Below are positions 38,736 to 51,037 of a DNA stretch of 64,000 nt, one piece after another; the first letter of the stretch is position 1; each line of letters begins with the position of its first letter. The notes below the pieces were generated by a model, which made no database searches, was not told the DNA's origin, and saw nothing but the letters and a program-made list of their open reading frames with translations. Both the position numbers and the translations under genes were made by a program. The DNA is from Inia geoffrensis (taxonomy: Eukaryota > Chordata > Mammalia > Artiodactyla > Iniidae). The stretch covers positions 56,520,001 through 56,584,000 of the forward strand of contig CM070903.1 of the NCBI GenBank assembly GCA_036417435.1, written 5' to 3'.

Positions 38736-38955
38736 GGCTTCCCTGGTGGTGCAGTGGTTGGGGGTCCACCTGCCGATGCAGGGGACACAGGTTCGAGCCC
38801 CGGTCTGGGAGGATCTCACATGCCGTGCAGCGGCTGGATCCTTGAGCCATGGCCACTGGGCCTGCGCGTCTGGAGCCTGTGCTCCGTGGCGGTAGGGGCC
38901 ACAGCAGTTAGAGGCCCGTGTACCGGAAAAAAACCCCCAAAAACAAAAAAAACAA
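38736..38955 (+). mobile_element. CHR-type SINE in L1 ORF2 (variant copy)
   Basis: Begins GGCTTCCCTGGTGGTGCAG, with TTGGGGGTCCACCTGCC where the young copies have GAGAGTC, and an A/C-rich tail. Target duplication AAAACTACACTGAG at 38722-38735 and AAAACTACTATGAG at 38956-38969. A different, more diverged copy than the one 650 bp upstream. Confidence 0.92.
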
Positions 38956-39832
38956 AAAACTACTATGAGATATCATCTAACACCGGTCAGAATGGCCATC
39001 ATCAAAAAAATCTAGAAACAATAAATGCTGGAGAGGGTGTGGAGAAAAGGGAACACTCTTGCACTGTTGGTGGGAATGTAAATTGATACAGCCACTATGG
39101 AGAACGGTATGGAGGTTCCTTAAAAAACTACAAATAGAACTACCATATGACCCAGCAATCCCACTACTGGGCATATACCCTGAGAAAACCATAATTCAAA
39201 AAGAGTCATGTACCACAATGTTCATTGCAGCTCTATCTACAATAGCCAGGACATGGAAGGAACCTAAGTGTCCATGAATGGATAAAGAAGATGTGGCACA
39301 TATATACAATGGAATATTACTCAGACATAAAAAGAAACGAAATTGAGTTATTTGTAGTGAGGTGGATGGACCTAGAGTCTGTCATACACAGTGAAGTAAG
39401 TCAGAAGGAGAAAGACAAATACCATATGCTAACACATATATATGGAATCTAAGAAAAAAAAAAAAAAAGGTCATGAAGAGCCTAGGGGCAAGATGGGAAT
39501 AAAGACACAGACCTACTAGAGAATGGACTTGAGCATATGGGGAGGGGGAAGTGTAAGCTGTGACTAAGTGGGAGAGTGGCATGGACATATATACACTACC
39601 AAACATAAAATAGATAGCTAGTGGGAAGCAGTTGCATAGCACAGGGAGATCAGCTCTGTGCTTTGTGACCACCTAGTGGGGTGGGATGGGGAGGTTGGGA
39701 GGGAGGGAGACGCAAGAGGGAAGAGATATGGGAACACATGTATATGTATAACTGATTCACTTTGGTATAAAGCAGAAACTAACATACCATTGTAAAGCAA
39801 TTATACTCCAATAAAGATGTTAAAAAAAAAAA

Positions 39833-39990
39833 AAGTAGGCAACAATGTATACTGTATAGCACAGGGAATTATACCCGTTATCTTTTAATAATCTATAATG
39901 GAATATAATCTGCAAAAGTACTGAATCAGTATGCTGTATACCTTAAATTAACACAATATTGTAAATCAACTATACTTCAATTTTAAAAAG
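39833..39990 (+). mobile_element. Second-level L1, 3' UTR end (right part)
   Basis: Resumes the 3' UTR broken at 32206: GTATAGCACAGGGAATTATACC through GTAAATCAACTATACTTCAA, ending just before the right target duplication at 39991. Confidence 0.9.
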
Positions 39991-40001
39991 ATTACAGTGG
40001 A
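39991..40001. repeat. Target-site duplication, right copy (ATTACAGTGGA)
   Basis: Closes the second-level L1; see 25627-25637. Confidence 0.8.
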
Positions 40002-42248
40002 AATTAATGATAAGGAAAACACAAACAATGGAGTAAAATCAATAAAACTAGAATTTATTTCTTTGACAGACCAATAAAATTGATAAACCTCTAGCAGAGT
40101 GATCAGAAAAATAAAGAGAGAAGACATAGATTGACAATATCAGGAATGAAAGAGCTAATATCACTATAGTTTCTACAGATATTAACCAATAATAAGAGAA
40201 TACTAAGAACAAGTTTACGCTAATAAATTCAACAACCTAGATGAAATGGACACATTGTTTGAATGACACAAACAACCAAAACTTACTCAAGAAAAAATAT
40301 ACATATAACCTAAATAATCCTATTTTTTTTTTTTTAGTTAAATTTATAGTTATAATTTTTTCCACCAAGAGAACTTCAGGCCCATGTGACTTCACTTGGG
40401 AATTCTATCAAATATTTAAGGAAGAATAATATCACCTATACACAAACTCTTCCAGAAAATTAAAGAATGAATCCCTCTGAATCTATCCTATGAGGCCAGA
40501 ATTATTCTGATACCAAACCCAATAAAGACACTTCAAGAAAAGAAAATTATAGACCAATGTCCCTCATGAACATGGATACAAAAGTTGACAGCATTTATAA
40601 AAATGTAATGTAACAGTATATAAAAAAAATAATGCACCATGACTAAATGGGGTTTACCCCAGGAATGCAGTGATGAGTTAGCATTTTTAAATCAGTGTAA
40701 TTCATCATATTAATAGATAAGAAGAAAAGCCATATGCTCATCTTAATGCAGAAAAAGCATTTGACATAAGCCAACATTCATTGATAAAAATATTCAACAA
40801 TTAGGAGTAGAAGAAAATTTACTGAATCGGATGAAGACCATCAATTAAAAAACCCTACAGTTAACACCAAGTAGTGAAAGACTAAACGCTTTTCCATTTT
40901 CTGGAAAAGGCAAGGATGTCTGCTGTCACAACTTCTATTCAAAATTGTATTGAATGTTCTAGTCAGTGAAATAAAGCAAAAAAAAAAAAAAAAAAAAGCG
41001 AAAGGCATTCAGCTTGGAAAGGTAGAAGTAAAACCCTTTTTGTACACCGATGACCTAAGTATATGAAGAGAGCTACCATCTTCATGGATTGGAACACTCA
41101 ATATTGTTAAGGTCTCAATTCTCCCCGAGTTGATCTATAAATTCAACAGAATCGCAATTAAAATCCAAACTGACTTTTTTTTTGGTAGAAATTTACAAGC
41201 TGATTGTAAATTTGATTTGGAAATTCAAAGGACCTGGCATAGGCAAAACAACACTGAAGAAGAACAAAGTTGAAGAACTTTCACTACCTGAATCCTACAC
41301 TAATTTTAAAGCTATAGTAATCAAGACAGTGAGGTAGTATGTCAAGGTAGAAAAATATATCAATGGGAACAGAATAGAGTCTAGCCTTACATATATGGAC
41401 AACTGGGTTTTACCAAAAGTTAAAGGCAATTCAGTGGGAAACACTAGTGCTTTCGACAAATGGTACTGGAATAATTAAATACCCAAATTAAAAAAAAAGC
41501 TTTGAACCATACCTTGCACCTTGCATTGGATCATAGATCTCAGTGTAATATTTTAGACTAAAATTTCTAGAAGAAAATATAGAAGAGATTTTTTGCGTGT
41601 CCTTGGGTTAGGCCAAGAGTTCTTAAATAAACACCAAAGTGGCAATCCACAAAAGGAGAAACTGATAAATTAGACTTCATCTGAAAGTAAGAACTACTCT
41701 TCAAAAGATGTTGTTAACAGAATAGAAAGGCAAGCCATAGACTGGGAAAAATATTTTCAAATCTCATAAGTTACATTCATCCAGTACATATAGAGAACTT
41801 TCAAAGTGCAATAATAGAAACACAAACAAGTCCATAAAAAATGGGCAAAAAAATAGAACAGATACACACTTCAAATGAATATACAAAAAGATGTTCAATA
41901 TCATTTTTCATTAGGAAAATGCAAATTAAAACCACAATGACATGCCACTATACATTTATGAGACTATCTAAAATTAAAAGGATTGAATATACCAAGTGTT
42001 GGTAAGTATGTGGAACATATGGGATTCTCATATGATGCTTTCAGGAACATAAAATGTCACTTTGGAAAACAGTTTGAAATTTTCATACAGAGTTTAACAA
42101 ACACCTCTACATGACCCAGACATTTCACTCCTAGGTATTTATCCAAGAGAAATGAAAGCATATGTCCATACAAAGTCTTGTACATTAATGTTCACAGAAG
42201 CTCTATTTGTGAATAGAGCTTACACTGAAAATAACCCAAACGCCCCTC
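40002..42248 (+). mobile_element. Ancient L1, right part (outermost element)
   Basis: Continues ORF2 exactly where the left part stopped: AATTGATAAACCTCTAGC, fingers and palm, then the C-terminal region to TCTATTTGTGAATAG. Heavily decayed: no frame longer than about 60 codons. An A-run lies at 40978-40998. Confidence 0.85.
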
Positions 42249-43032
42249 TGAGCTAGTTTTACTCACAACACTTCTGACACCAAATGTGTGGGGTTTTTCC
42301 ACACCAACAATCAGTGTTCCAGTGCTCTGGACACCAACTGGGTGTCCTACCAATTCAGTTTGGTTCTGACAGTAACTACGTAGAGTCAGCACAGACCTCA
42401 CAGATTAAGGGCTCTGACCCACAAGACTGCACCAACTTCAGATGCCAATCACAAGTCCCTGGACTCCCATATTTCTGACTGACTGGCTGTAAATTGGGGG
42501 TTTCCATGACCCCTTCCTTAGGGTCAATAATTTGCTAGAATGCCTCACAGGACTCTGGAAAGCTCTTTCCTTACAATTATTACCTGATTATAATAAGAAA
42601 TACAACTCAGGAACAGCTAGATGGAAGAGGTGAATACCACAAGGTATGGGGGAGGAGCACGGAGCTTCTATGACCCTCTCTAGGTGTGGTACCCTCCTAG
42701 CACCTTTGTGTGTTCATTAACTGGGCAGCTCTAGGAACCTGTCACTTAAGGGGTATAATGTAGATATAATTGATTAAATCACTGGTGAGTACTTCAATCT
42801 CCAGTCCCTCTCCCATCCCTGAAGGAATGGGGTTGGGGCACTGAAAGTTCCAACATGTCTCAGTCTTTCTGGTGACCAGCCCCCATCCTAAAGCTATCAG
42901 GGGACCCCTCGGCCAAGAGTCATCTCATTAGCATGCTGAGCAACTTATCACTCAGACAATTCCAAGGGTTTTAGGAGCTCTGCGTCAGGACCTAGAGAAA
43001 AAGACCAAATATATATTTCTTATTATATCACA
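42249..43032 (-). mobile_element. Solo LTR-like element, antisense, inside ancient L1
   Basis: The + strand starts TGAGCTAGTTTTACTCACAA and ends TTCTTATTATATCACA, the reverse complement of an LTR that begins TGTGATATAATAAG. Internal blocks CTGGTGACCAGCCCCCATCC and TTCCAAGGGTTTTAGGAGC belong to a common mammalian ERV LTR family whose name I cannot fix. A CCCCT-type duplication is possible but not clean. No retroviral genes. Confidence 0.7.
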
Positions 43033-43184
43033 ACCCCTTACCACCTAAATGGATAAACAATAAAAAGAACAAATCTTTGATGCATACAACAATTTGGATA
43101 ATCTCAAAATAATTCTGCTTATTGAAAGAAGCCAGACAAAAATGTAATACATATGATTCCATTTGTGTAAAATTCTAGAAAGAT
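43033..43184 (+). mobile_element. Ancient L1, segment between LTR and L1 tail
   Basis: L1 3' wording resumes (AAATGGATAAACAATAAAAA, GAAAGAAGCCAGACAAAAA, ATATGATTCCATTTGTGTAA). Confidence 0.75.
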
Positions 43185-43291
43185 TGGGATTGACATATAT
43201 ACACTAATATGTATAAAATGGATAACTAATAAGAACCTGCTGTATAAAAAATAAATAAAATAAAATTGAAAAATTCAAAAAAAAAAAAAAA
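43185..43291 (+). mobile_element. Very short L1 3' tail insertion
   Basis: GGGATTGACATATATACACT through AATAAAATAAAATTG and a 15-nt poly(A). It matches only a piece of the cetartiodactyl L1 3' UTR, so an extremely 5'-truncated and internally shortened copy. Confidence 0.65.
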
Positions 43292-43308
43292 GAAAATGAA
43301 AGCATCTA

Positions 43309-43425
43309 TTTTTTTTGGTCTTGCTAGGCGGCATGTGGGATATTAGTTCCCCAACCAGGGATCGAACCGGTGCTCCCTGCAATGGAAGCATGGGTCTTAA
43401 CCACTGGACCGCCAGGGAATTCCCC
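43309..43425 (-). mobile_element. tRNA-derived SINE (older type), antisense
   Basis: Starts with T-run, contains CCAACCAGGGATCGAACC (box B complement) and ends CCGCCAGGGAATTCCCC. A shorter, older tRNA-Glu SINE than the CHR copies. Confidence 0.88.
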
Positions 43426-43655
43426 ATAAAACTTATATATATTGACAGAGAGCAGATCATTAGCTACCTGGGAGCATGGAGGAACAGGAAGGAGGTATTA
43501 CAAAGAAGCACAAAGAAAAATTTAGGGGATGGCAGATATGATCATTATTGTGGTGATAGTTTCATGGGTGCATGTATATACCAATACCTATCAAACTGTA
43601 TGCTTTAAATATGTGTAGTTTATTGTATGTCAATTATATTTCAATTAAGCTGTTT
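43426..43655 (+). mobile_element. Ancient L1, 3' UTR end
   Basis: GTTTCATGGGTGCATGTATA, TATCAAACTGTATGCTTTAA and TGTCAATTATATTTCAATTA are ancient L1 3' UTR words; they end before the T/G-rich tract at 43652. Confidence 0.8.
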
Positions 43656-44310
43656 TTTTTTTGTTTGTTTTTTTTAAGTGAGTACTGAATTTCACATAGT
43701 AGTATGGTCGTTACTTCCTGAGGAGGTTGCCTTAGTCAACTGGAGAAAACACAATAAGACAAAGTCTCAATCCAGACCATCCAGCTGGGCAGATCTGAGC
43801 TCCTCTAGTTTTCTATTGATTTTATCCCCAGGAAGCTTCAAGTTTGGATCTTTCCTCGCATTCCATTCTGATGACCCTGGAATTGGCAATCACCCTATTT
43901 CTACCTATCAATCCTGAAAATGCTCCCGTTTAAAAAATCTAATCTGCTCTGGGAGGCACAGCAGGAGAGGGGCAATGGTACCTGGGATGGGGAAGGTAAT
44001 AGAACAGAACATGAGCTTCAGAGTGCGACGAACACTGCTCTCTAACTACATAACCTTGGGCAAATCACGTTACCTCTCTGAACCGCAATTTTCTCATTTC
44101 AAAAATATTTAACAATTCCTACCTGACAGGGTTGTCTTGAAGTCATATATGAAAGGATGAGACGATTCCTGGCCAAAGGAGGAGTGCATAAGGAATACCT
44201 CTCCTTTCTGCTGTTGTTTGAAACCCCCTCCTAAGCCGGTGATTCTGCGCACTCCCGTTATCACGTGCTTTCGTGACTCCAGCTGAAGTCTCACGTGTAA
44301 ACTGTAAATG
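43656..44310. other. Intergenic with MIR
   Basis: Unique DNA apart from a sense MIR at about 43985-44160 (CATAACCTTGGGCAAATCAC, CTCTCTGAACC, AGGGTTGTCTTGAAG). No gene. Confidence 0.6.
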
Positions 44311-44325
44311 AGGTTCTACGCTAGT

Positions 44326-44740
44326 GGGTCTCAAGTGTGCTACATATTAGAATCTCCTGGGGAGGTTGAAAAAAAAAAACCACCAAAATAAATGATGCCT
44401 GGGTTCTGCCTAGGGGTTCTGATTTGAGCCTGTCATGCAGCTGGGCATTGGGATATTTAAAAGCTTCCCAAGCAATGTTAATATGGGGCTATGTTTGTGA
44501 AACACTGTTCTAAGGCTACTCAAATTCTAATGTCCGCTGAATCGCCGGAGATCTTGTTAAAATTCAGATTCTTATACTGTAGGTTTGAGATTCTGCATTT
44601 CTAATAAGCTCCCGGCAGATGCCGTTAGTCCTCGAATGACACTGAGAAAAAAGGCTTAACTCTGGCTGAGCATCAGAATCACCTAGAGATCTTTTAAAGC
44701 TGTGCTTCTCTTACTGAAAACCATGGATCTAGTCAACATT
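44326..44740 (+). mobile_element. Cluster of MER5A-type hAT MITEs
   Basis: Three adjacent pieces carry MER5A wording. 44326-44505 has ATTAGAATCTCCTGGGGAGG and ends in AAACACTGTT. 44512-44650 has GATCTTGTTAAAATTCAG and TTGAGATTCTGCATTTCTAA. About 44660-44715 has GAGCATCAGAATCACCTAGA. Non-autonomous DNA transposons, long dead. Confidence 0.75.
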
Positions 44741-46014
44741 TTACACTCGAGGACACTGTATCCCCAAGAGGCAGTGTGACCTCTATCCTGATGTAAATTT
44801 CTGCCAGGAAAGTTCACTACTGAATGAAATGTATTTTCAATGGGAACATTTTCTGGTGTGTAGGTTTCCAGTGCTGATTGGGAACTGCAATCTGTAGCAT
44901 GAGTCGAGTGTGACCATTTCATTAACACACAGCTCAGAACCTAGCCGAGGAGCAGCCTGTGCGATGAATGGGGTCCCGGGTTCTACCTGAAGCATTATCA
45001 TGTAATGAACTGATGGTTTTATGGCCTTTCCATTCAAGTTGATAGTAGGCTCCTTGTCATGAGCACTTTTTTAATACAGCTAGAGGGCATTTTTTGGCGG
45101 TGATGACGTAGTGATTTATAAAACCCACTTCATGTATCAGCCACACATATGCAAATCAGAAATTTCTTTCTGGGAAAAATTGTCACTGCCATCATGTGAT
45201 AAATAGGTGCATGTTCAATGGGCAGGCATTCATCAAGACACAGATTTGAATTCATTTTTCTATATACCACGCGACAAAGCAATTAGCACCGTACTAGGAA
45301 ATCGTCTTGTAATTCAGGGTCCTTCCTAGGAGGCGACATGCAGCAAACTGAGCTTGGTGCCAATTTGACCCTCACTGTGCTGCAGCAAGGTGGCCGGGGA
45401 CTCAGCTGGAGACACCAGAGCATCAGCCAGAGGTGGAAGAGGAAGAAGAAAGGAAGCATTCTTTTATTTTTTTATCACTAAGTTCCAGGATTCTTACAGA
45501 ACTTAATATTCTTCACCTTATTTAGTCCTCAAACATGCTGCAAGGTAGGAAGTATTATCTACATCTTAAAGATAAGGAAACTAAATTTGAAAGACTCATA
45601 GGAACCATAACTCTAACTCAAAAGCCCACATTCCTCCAGCTCCACTACAATGTTGTCACAAAGCAGGAGCAGCACCTGCAGGTCAGCGGAAGTGAGCTGT
45701 CACCGTGATACCAGCTTTGCTGAGACCAGACTTCAGCTCTCTGCAGTTGTACCTGCCAGGTGCTTCCTGTGACCAGCCTTGAATCTGTAGGGAAATGACG
45801 TCAGAAGTGCTAATGCTAAAATGTGAAAGGTCAAAAAAAAACCCCACAAAAACTCTCTTTAACTGATAGGTGAAGTCAAATATCTGCAATATTCTTAGCT
45901 ACTTGTGTGAAATAAACTTGTAACTAAATAAAATTCCTAGAAATAACTGGCAACAGAAATACATGAAATGAATTTGAAAGGAATACATTTTCTTTCCTAA
46001 ATATTTGTGAAATT
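44741..46014. other. Intergenic, mostly unique
   Basis: No gene recognised. 45480-45640 resembles an antisense MIR (TTAGTCCTCAAACATGCTGC, GATAAGGAAACTAAATTTGA). Confidence 0.45.
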
Positions 46015-46582
46015 TGTTGGAGGGAGGCTTACATAGGGGAGCAAAATTTGCCATCTCAAAATACGTCTCTTTGGCATGAAGATTATTTTAGGTTGATTAT
46101 TTTTTAAGAAACAGAAGACTCGAGAACTTCTTTCTTTTACCCCCCGCCCCTTAACTACCTAAAAGAATTTAGACAAAGAGCCTGGCCCAGGAGGAGCACT
46201 ATCCCCAGAGATACCTACAAAGAATATGGGCTACGTGTGGTACGGGGAGTTCAGCAGAGTCTGGAACCCAAAGTCCTCCCTGTGTCCCATTATCTCTTCA
46301 GGGCCCAGCAATCATCTGTTACCAAACGTTTGTTTTTCCATCCCCATGTGAATTTCCTTCCTCGCCTTTGAAGTCCCAATACCCTACTCCCTTCTTCTCT
46401 CAGATGGCATATTAAGCCTCAACTGCCTAATTTGTCCCAGGGTCTCATTTTTCTTATAAGGCCCCTGTACATACATAACTAAACTTGATATTTTCCTGTT
46501 CATCTGTCTCATGTCAATTTAATTCTTAGACCAGCCAGAAGAACCCAGAAAGGGTAGAGGAAAACGTTTTCCCTCCCCAACA
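46015..46582. mobile_element. Probable solo LTR (family not assigned)
   Basis: 568 bp with inverted LTR-like termini: TGTTGGAGGGAGG at the left and CCCTCCCCAACA at the right. The blocks AAATTTGCCATCTCAAAATA and CTGTCTCATGTCAATTTAAT are familiar from mammalian LTRs. No clean target duplication remains. Confidence 0.6.
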
Positions 46583-49138
46583 CTTATAACATCTCCTCCA
46601 TGGACTTCTTAAGATGTTATACCTAAGAAAGAGGCAGCTCATTTAAAAAATAATAATAATAATTAACTTTTGCAAAACTTTCAACATTTGTAAGTGACTT
46701 TTACAAATATTATGTGAGCCTCACGACGTTTCTATGATATTGGCAGGTATTATGTGATGCATTTTGAGATCATTTTTGATGATCAAGTCTCCAAGACCCA
46801 GAAATCGGGATCCTAGCCTCAAAAATGGTCACGCAACCAGTAATCAGGAGACCGTTCTCCACACTCTAAGTTCCATATGCTGTCCACTGCTCAAGAAAAT
46901 ACTTTCTTTAAAAACTACTCTTCTGCTTTCCCAAGTCTCCATATCAAAGCAGAAAAACATGTACTCCAATGATTACAGTTACAAATATATTCTTTCCCTT
47001 TTAAAGAGGTAAGAGATTTGTCAACTCAAATATTTGATTGGGGACTTCCTATATAATTTCATATCCAGAATGTTATCCTGAATTGAATATTCCAAATCAC
47101 TCTTTCCCTCATTCCACCCTTTCTCTAAATATAAAATCAAAGGTGGATATTTAGTAGACAGAAAAAAGCAGGGGCATTAGACTTCTAAACTTTGTCAGAG
47201 AAAATATATAATGTAAACAGGATGCCCACCCCCCACCCAACACAGCAGAAATGGAAAAAAGAGATCGTGGGTCTGGATTCTTTTGGAAGAAGAGGGAGGG
47301 GAAAAACAGGATATATAGTGAAAGAATTGGTTTGGGAAGGGATTCTGGGGCTTCCTTAATGTCAAGAATATTTGGTGCTTTTATCCTGAGTGTTCCTTGT
47401 CAGATGGAAAAACTTCAGGTAGTGAAATGGTCTGGATTCTGGCAGGAGAGTGGCCCCATGCCTCTCAGGTGGTGGTGTCGGTGGTACCATGATCTAGCAA
47501 TGCTAGGAGAAATCTGGAGTCACTTAGGAATTTGTAGAATTTATGAGTTACCAGGCTTCCATTCCCCTCTCTTCCTGCCATTTCAGCTAAATGAATGAAT
47601 TAATAATAATAACAACAATGCTAAATTTAAGCCAGACATCACATGAATTTTCTAACTTGATCCCCATGACATATTTATGACGTGCAATAATTACCCCCAT
47701 TTCACTGGTGAGGAAAGAAGCCTAGAGAGGGAAAGAAACTTTCCCCACTGCCTCTTGTAGAGCTGGAGTTTGAACCTTGGCAGTGTGCCTGCAGTGCATT
47801 CAGCAGGCAGTTCTGAAGTTAAGGCCAGACTGAAGAAATCCTCAGTTACATTTTTTTTCTATGTTATTCCTTTTTTAATCACAGGCTGGTGGCCTAGAAG
47901 ACACCTGTTAGATAAGCGTATGCCCTCTTGATTGACAGAGGCAAAGAAGCAAGACTATCTACACACAGATGGCTAACAGGACTTATGAAGTATAATTTTA
48001 AAATAGACATGAATACCTGGTAGAACCTAGCCAGGTGAAGAGGCCTCAAATATGAGCAGATAATGTCTACAGGTCCATCTATACACTGGAACACCTGCAT
48101 TCAGATTATGAGGTAAAGGCACTTTTTCAGGAACCCTTCCACAGTCTCTGGTCAAACTTTAATCTCCTGGTATTTATTTCTATAACACCCTGTCCACCCC
48201 CTCCCTACGCTCACCTGGTTTGTGCTTATTTTGTGTTTGCAAGCAAAGCTGTCTTTGTCTGATTCGCCTCTGGTCCCTAACAGGTAACACAGGGTTGTGT
48301 ATGGTTTTAAAGAAACGTTTGTTAAATTGAAATGGAAAAAGGTGTCCTAGAATTTTGGATGACACGGAGAGATTTGTATAATGATTAAGTGAAAAGGCAA
48401 TCGGGTTAGAAAACTGTATAAGGCTATGATCCAATTTTTGTAAAATAATTCTTTTGGACGCATAGCAAAACACTGGAGAGATAGGTTCTGAACTATAACA
48501 GTGGTTTTCTGGATGAGTAGATTACAGATGCTTTTCATTTTCACTTTTTTTGCTTGACTGTAGTTCTTTTTTTCAATGATCAAAGTTTTACTTACATAGA
48601 AAGAAAATATCAATAGTAGACTATTTTTAGACTCCAGAGAGAAGGCCTGAGACTGCTGCACGTGAGAAGAACGACTGATGGTTAACTCTCACTGCAGTCC
48701 TTAACCTGAAGCACGTGCATGTGAATAGCAGAGAAAGAAGCAGGCTCAAGTGCAAGGCAAGTTAGCAGGAGGCTAGAAGGAGCTGGGGGAAAGGAAGGGA
48801 GGTAACAGTCAAAGAAGGAAAGAGTCAGCATCGTAGGGAGGAATCCAATTCTTTGAAAACTTAAGTAATCAAGAGACAGAGTCAACCCTTCGTAACGATT
48901 CTTAATGACACCAAGATAATACTACTCCTGTTTAATTTGCCTTCACATTATTAAATAAGCTCAGCTCAGGAAATTGGTGTCCTGTGACCTATCGGCCTTG
49001 TTAAATATCACTAGAATCCATTTTTATCGAAAGATTACACGTTTCTAGAATGTGATTCGCACATCACATAGAAACTTGTGGTTTCTTAACTTTCTTAATA
49101 AACATTCTAAGATGAAGGGAAATAAGTTTCAAATACCG
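46583..49138. other. Intergenic, mostly unique with MIR
   Basis: A clear antisense MIR at about 47635-47815 (CCCCATTTCACTGGTGAGGA, GCTGGAGTTTGAACCTTGGC) and a weaker one near 46660-46790. I see no gene; the frames of 80-115 codons have no recognisable family or splice context. Confidence 0.45.
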
Positions 49139-49658
49139 TGCTTTTTCCTAACATTTAGATGTTTGCTTTGTAATCCTCACATTGACTATAGAGGACTTTT
49201 TGATAGTGATTCTGAGCAGAGAAACATAAGAAAAAACACAAAGGAAAATGGTTAGTTCTAGGTCACTAAACTACCATTTGGTAGTTTCCTCTTATTTGCC
49301 TGTCTATAACCCCACTGTAGAAAAAAAAAGTTCAAGAAGAGGCCGAAGCTCTCATTTCCTCTGAAACAAGAGTCACATTTAAGGCCATTTAAGTTTTCAT
49401 CAATAAATGGAATTTCTTCTACAAATATTTTGAAAAATGTTTTAAAAGAGAAATAGAGGCACTGAAAGTGGAAGCATAATTTCCATCTTCAGTCATCTCT
49501 TGAGACCTGGGCCTGTGTGCCCACAAGTTCACCTAATTGATGAGAAGATAATAATAGCTCCTGCTAATTGAGAACCTACCATGAGGGAGGCTTTATACCA
49601 GTCACCTGACTTAAATTGTTTCTCATCCTCACAACGACTCTTTCAGGGGTTAGATCAA
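49139..49658. repeat. Duplicated segment, copy 1
   Basis: About 520 bp that recur at 51038-51562 in the same orientation. The most alike core (GATAGTGATTCTGAGCAGAG through GGTTAGTTCTAGGTCACTA, 49204-49269) is nearly identical; the rest has small indels. The end overlaps an old MIR-like sequence. Confidence 0.88.
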
Positions 49659-50190
49659 TGATTGATCACAGTTGATTGCTAGAAAATTTCAAAAATTGAT
49701 GAAGAAAACAAATCTATAATCACCCCAAATTTCATCACCCAGAGACACCCAGGTTGGTTTTTAAACAATTTAATGTTGATCTTTATTTTTAGTTTCTGTG
49801 TGGTATTCCATTTTTGTATGGTTTTAATTCATTTAACTAATCTATTAATGGCTATTTAGGTTTATATTTTCCACTATTTTAGATAGTGTTACAGAACGAT
49901 GTCATATTTTGGGGGGGCTCTTGTCCAATTGTTTCCTCAGGAGAAATTTCTAGAAATGAGACTGCTGGTTTCGAGAACATTTCCCTTTTAAAGAACTTTT
50001 TAAAATTGCCAAATTGTTATTCTGGAAAGAGCAAAATCAGTTCCACTCCTAATAGCAGTATGTGAGAGTTCCTATTTCCTTACACACCCACATTAACACC
50101 AGATAATCTTGTTCTTCTCATCTTGGTCAATCTGATAAATGAAAATGTTATTTTTAATTTGCTTTTAATTACTAGAGGCCAGAAGCCTAT
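49659..50190 (-). mobile_element. Ancient L1 fragment, antisense
   Basis: Order of words of old antisense L1: GTATTCCATTTTTGTATGG, TGGCTATTTAGGTTTATATT, GAGACTGCTGGTTTCGAG, TAATAGCAGTATGTGAGAGT, ATCTGATAAATGAAAATG. No open frame. Confidence 0.6.
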
Positions 50191-51037
50191 CGTCAAGGCA
50201 GGTATTTTTCCATTCTGTAGTCACTCCTGCTAATCACAATTGCTTTTCCTGAGGGGAGAAAAAGAAATACCGCCTCCCACCCCCTTAAAACCACCCAAAG
50301 CCAGCAAAACAAACTATGACCAGAGAATTGCCCATCGATGGCACTCTCACTGCCTGTTTGAATTATGAGACAGAGATTGTCACCAGATAAAACATCTGGA
50401 ATTGATTTAGAGTGGTCAGTGCTCCTTCAGCAGTCTTGATTATCAATGTTAATTCTGGGATCTCTGCCATCCACAGAGCCCTAGCAGATATAAACACCAT
50501 TATTCTTCAGCTCTCAAACTCAGGTATAAGTGTCACTTAAGGGGAGCTTAGATTTATAGATGATGTAATTTAGAATTCTAGGCTCATAAGTTAATGCTTC
50601 AGAAATGTCTTCTTTATCTTTTCCAGAATGATAAATGGACAGATCCCTGCTACAGTTCCTCATCTCCTTGTTTGGTCTCCTTGCTTTTGATGAAGGCCTT
50701 ATTCTGCCAGATTCACTACTGTTTGTAGTAGAAAAAGTGATGATTTGGTGCAGACAAGAAAGATTAATGTCAATAGCAGAGGAGAAATGATACCTTTGGC
50801 AAGATAAATAATACTCTAGAGCATTTAATATATACGAGGTCCTAAATTAGTACTTTGGAAAATTACATTTTAAATGTATTTGATTACATTTTAAGACAAT
50901 GAAAGCTAATATTTATGTAATGTTTTATACATAGTATCTATTTAACTCTTTCAATATCCTTATGAGGTGTGTATTATTATTATGCCCATTTTACAGATGA
51001 GGAGACAGCCATAGATTATGCAACTATCTCATGTTCA
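50191..51037. other. Intergenic between the duplicated segments
   Basis: Unique DNA; a short antisense MIR piece lies at about 50960-51008 (CCCATTTTACAGATGAGGAG). Confidence 0.5.

Larger units (their letters stand above)
35221..39452 (+). pseudogene. L1 ORF2 remnant (third-level L1)
   Basis: ATG at 35221 opens TYISIITLNVNGLNASTKRH, the apurinic-type endonuclease. The frame is lost near 35558, where a short deletion follows IQEEDITVV. The middle part is open at 35990-36409 and the reverse transcriptase at 36475-37110, ending at TAG in KAI(Y>*). The active-site box reads FADE instead of FADD, followed by another stop. The C-terminal part is open at 37409-38081 until a SINE interrupts it; the remainder ends at TAA 39450-39452. 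Several independent lesions, so no active enzyme. Confidence 0.92.
32207..39832 (+). mobile_element. Full-length L1 LINE, third level of nest
   Basis: Complete from the 5' end (TGGTGGAGCTTCAAGATGGC) through a GC-rich 5' UTR, ORF1, ORF2, 3' UTR and poly(A). Short target duplication AAGTAGG before 32207 and at 39833-39839. It lies inside the 3' UTR of the second-level L1 and itself carries two SINEs. About 7.2 kb without the SINEs. It is the least decayed L1 here, yet dead by stops and frameshifts. Confidence 0.95.
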
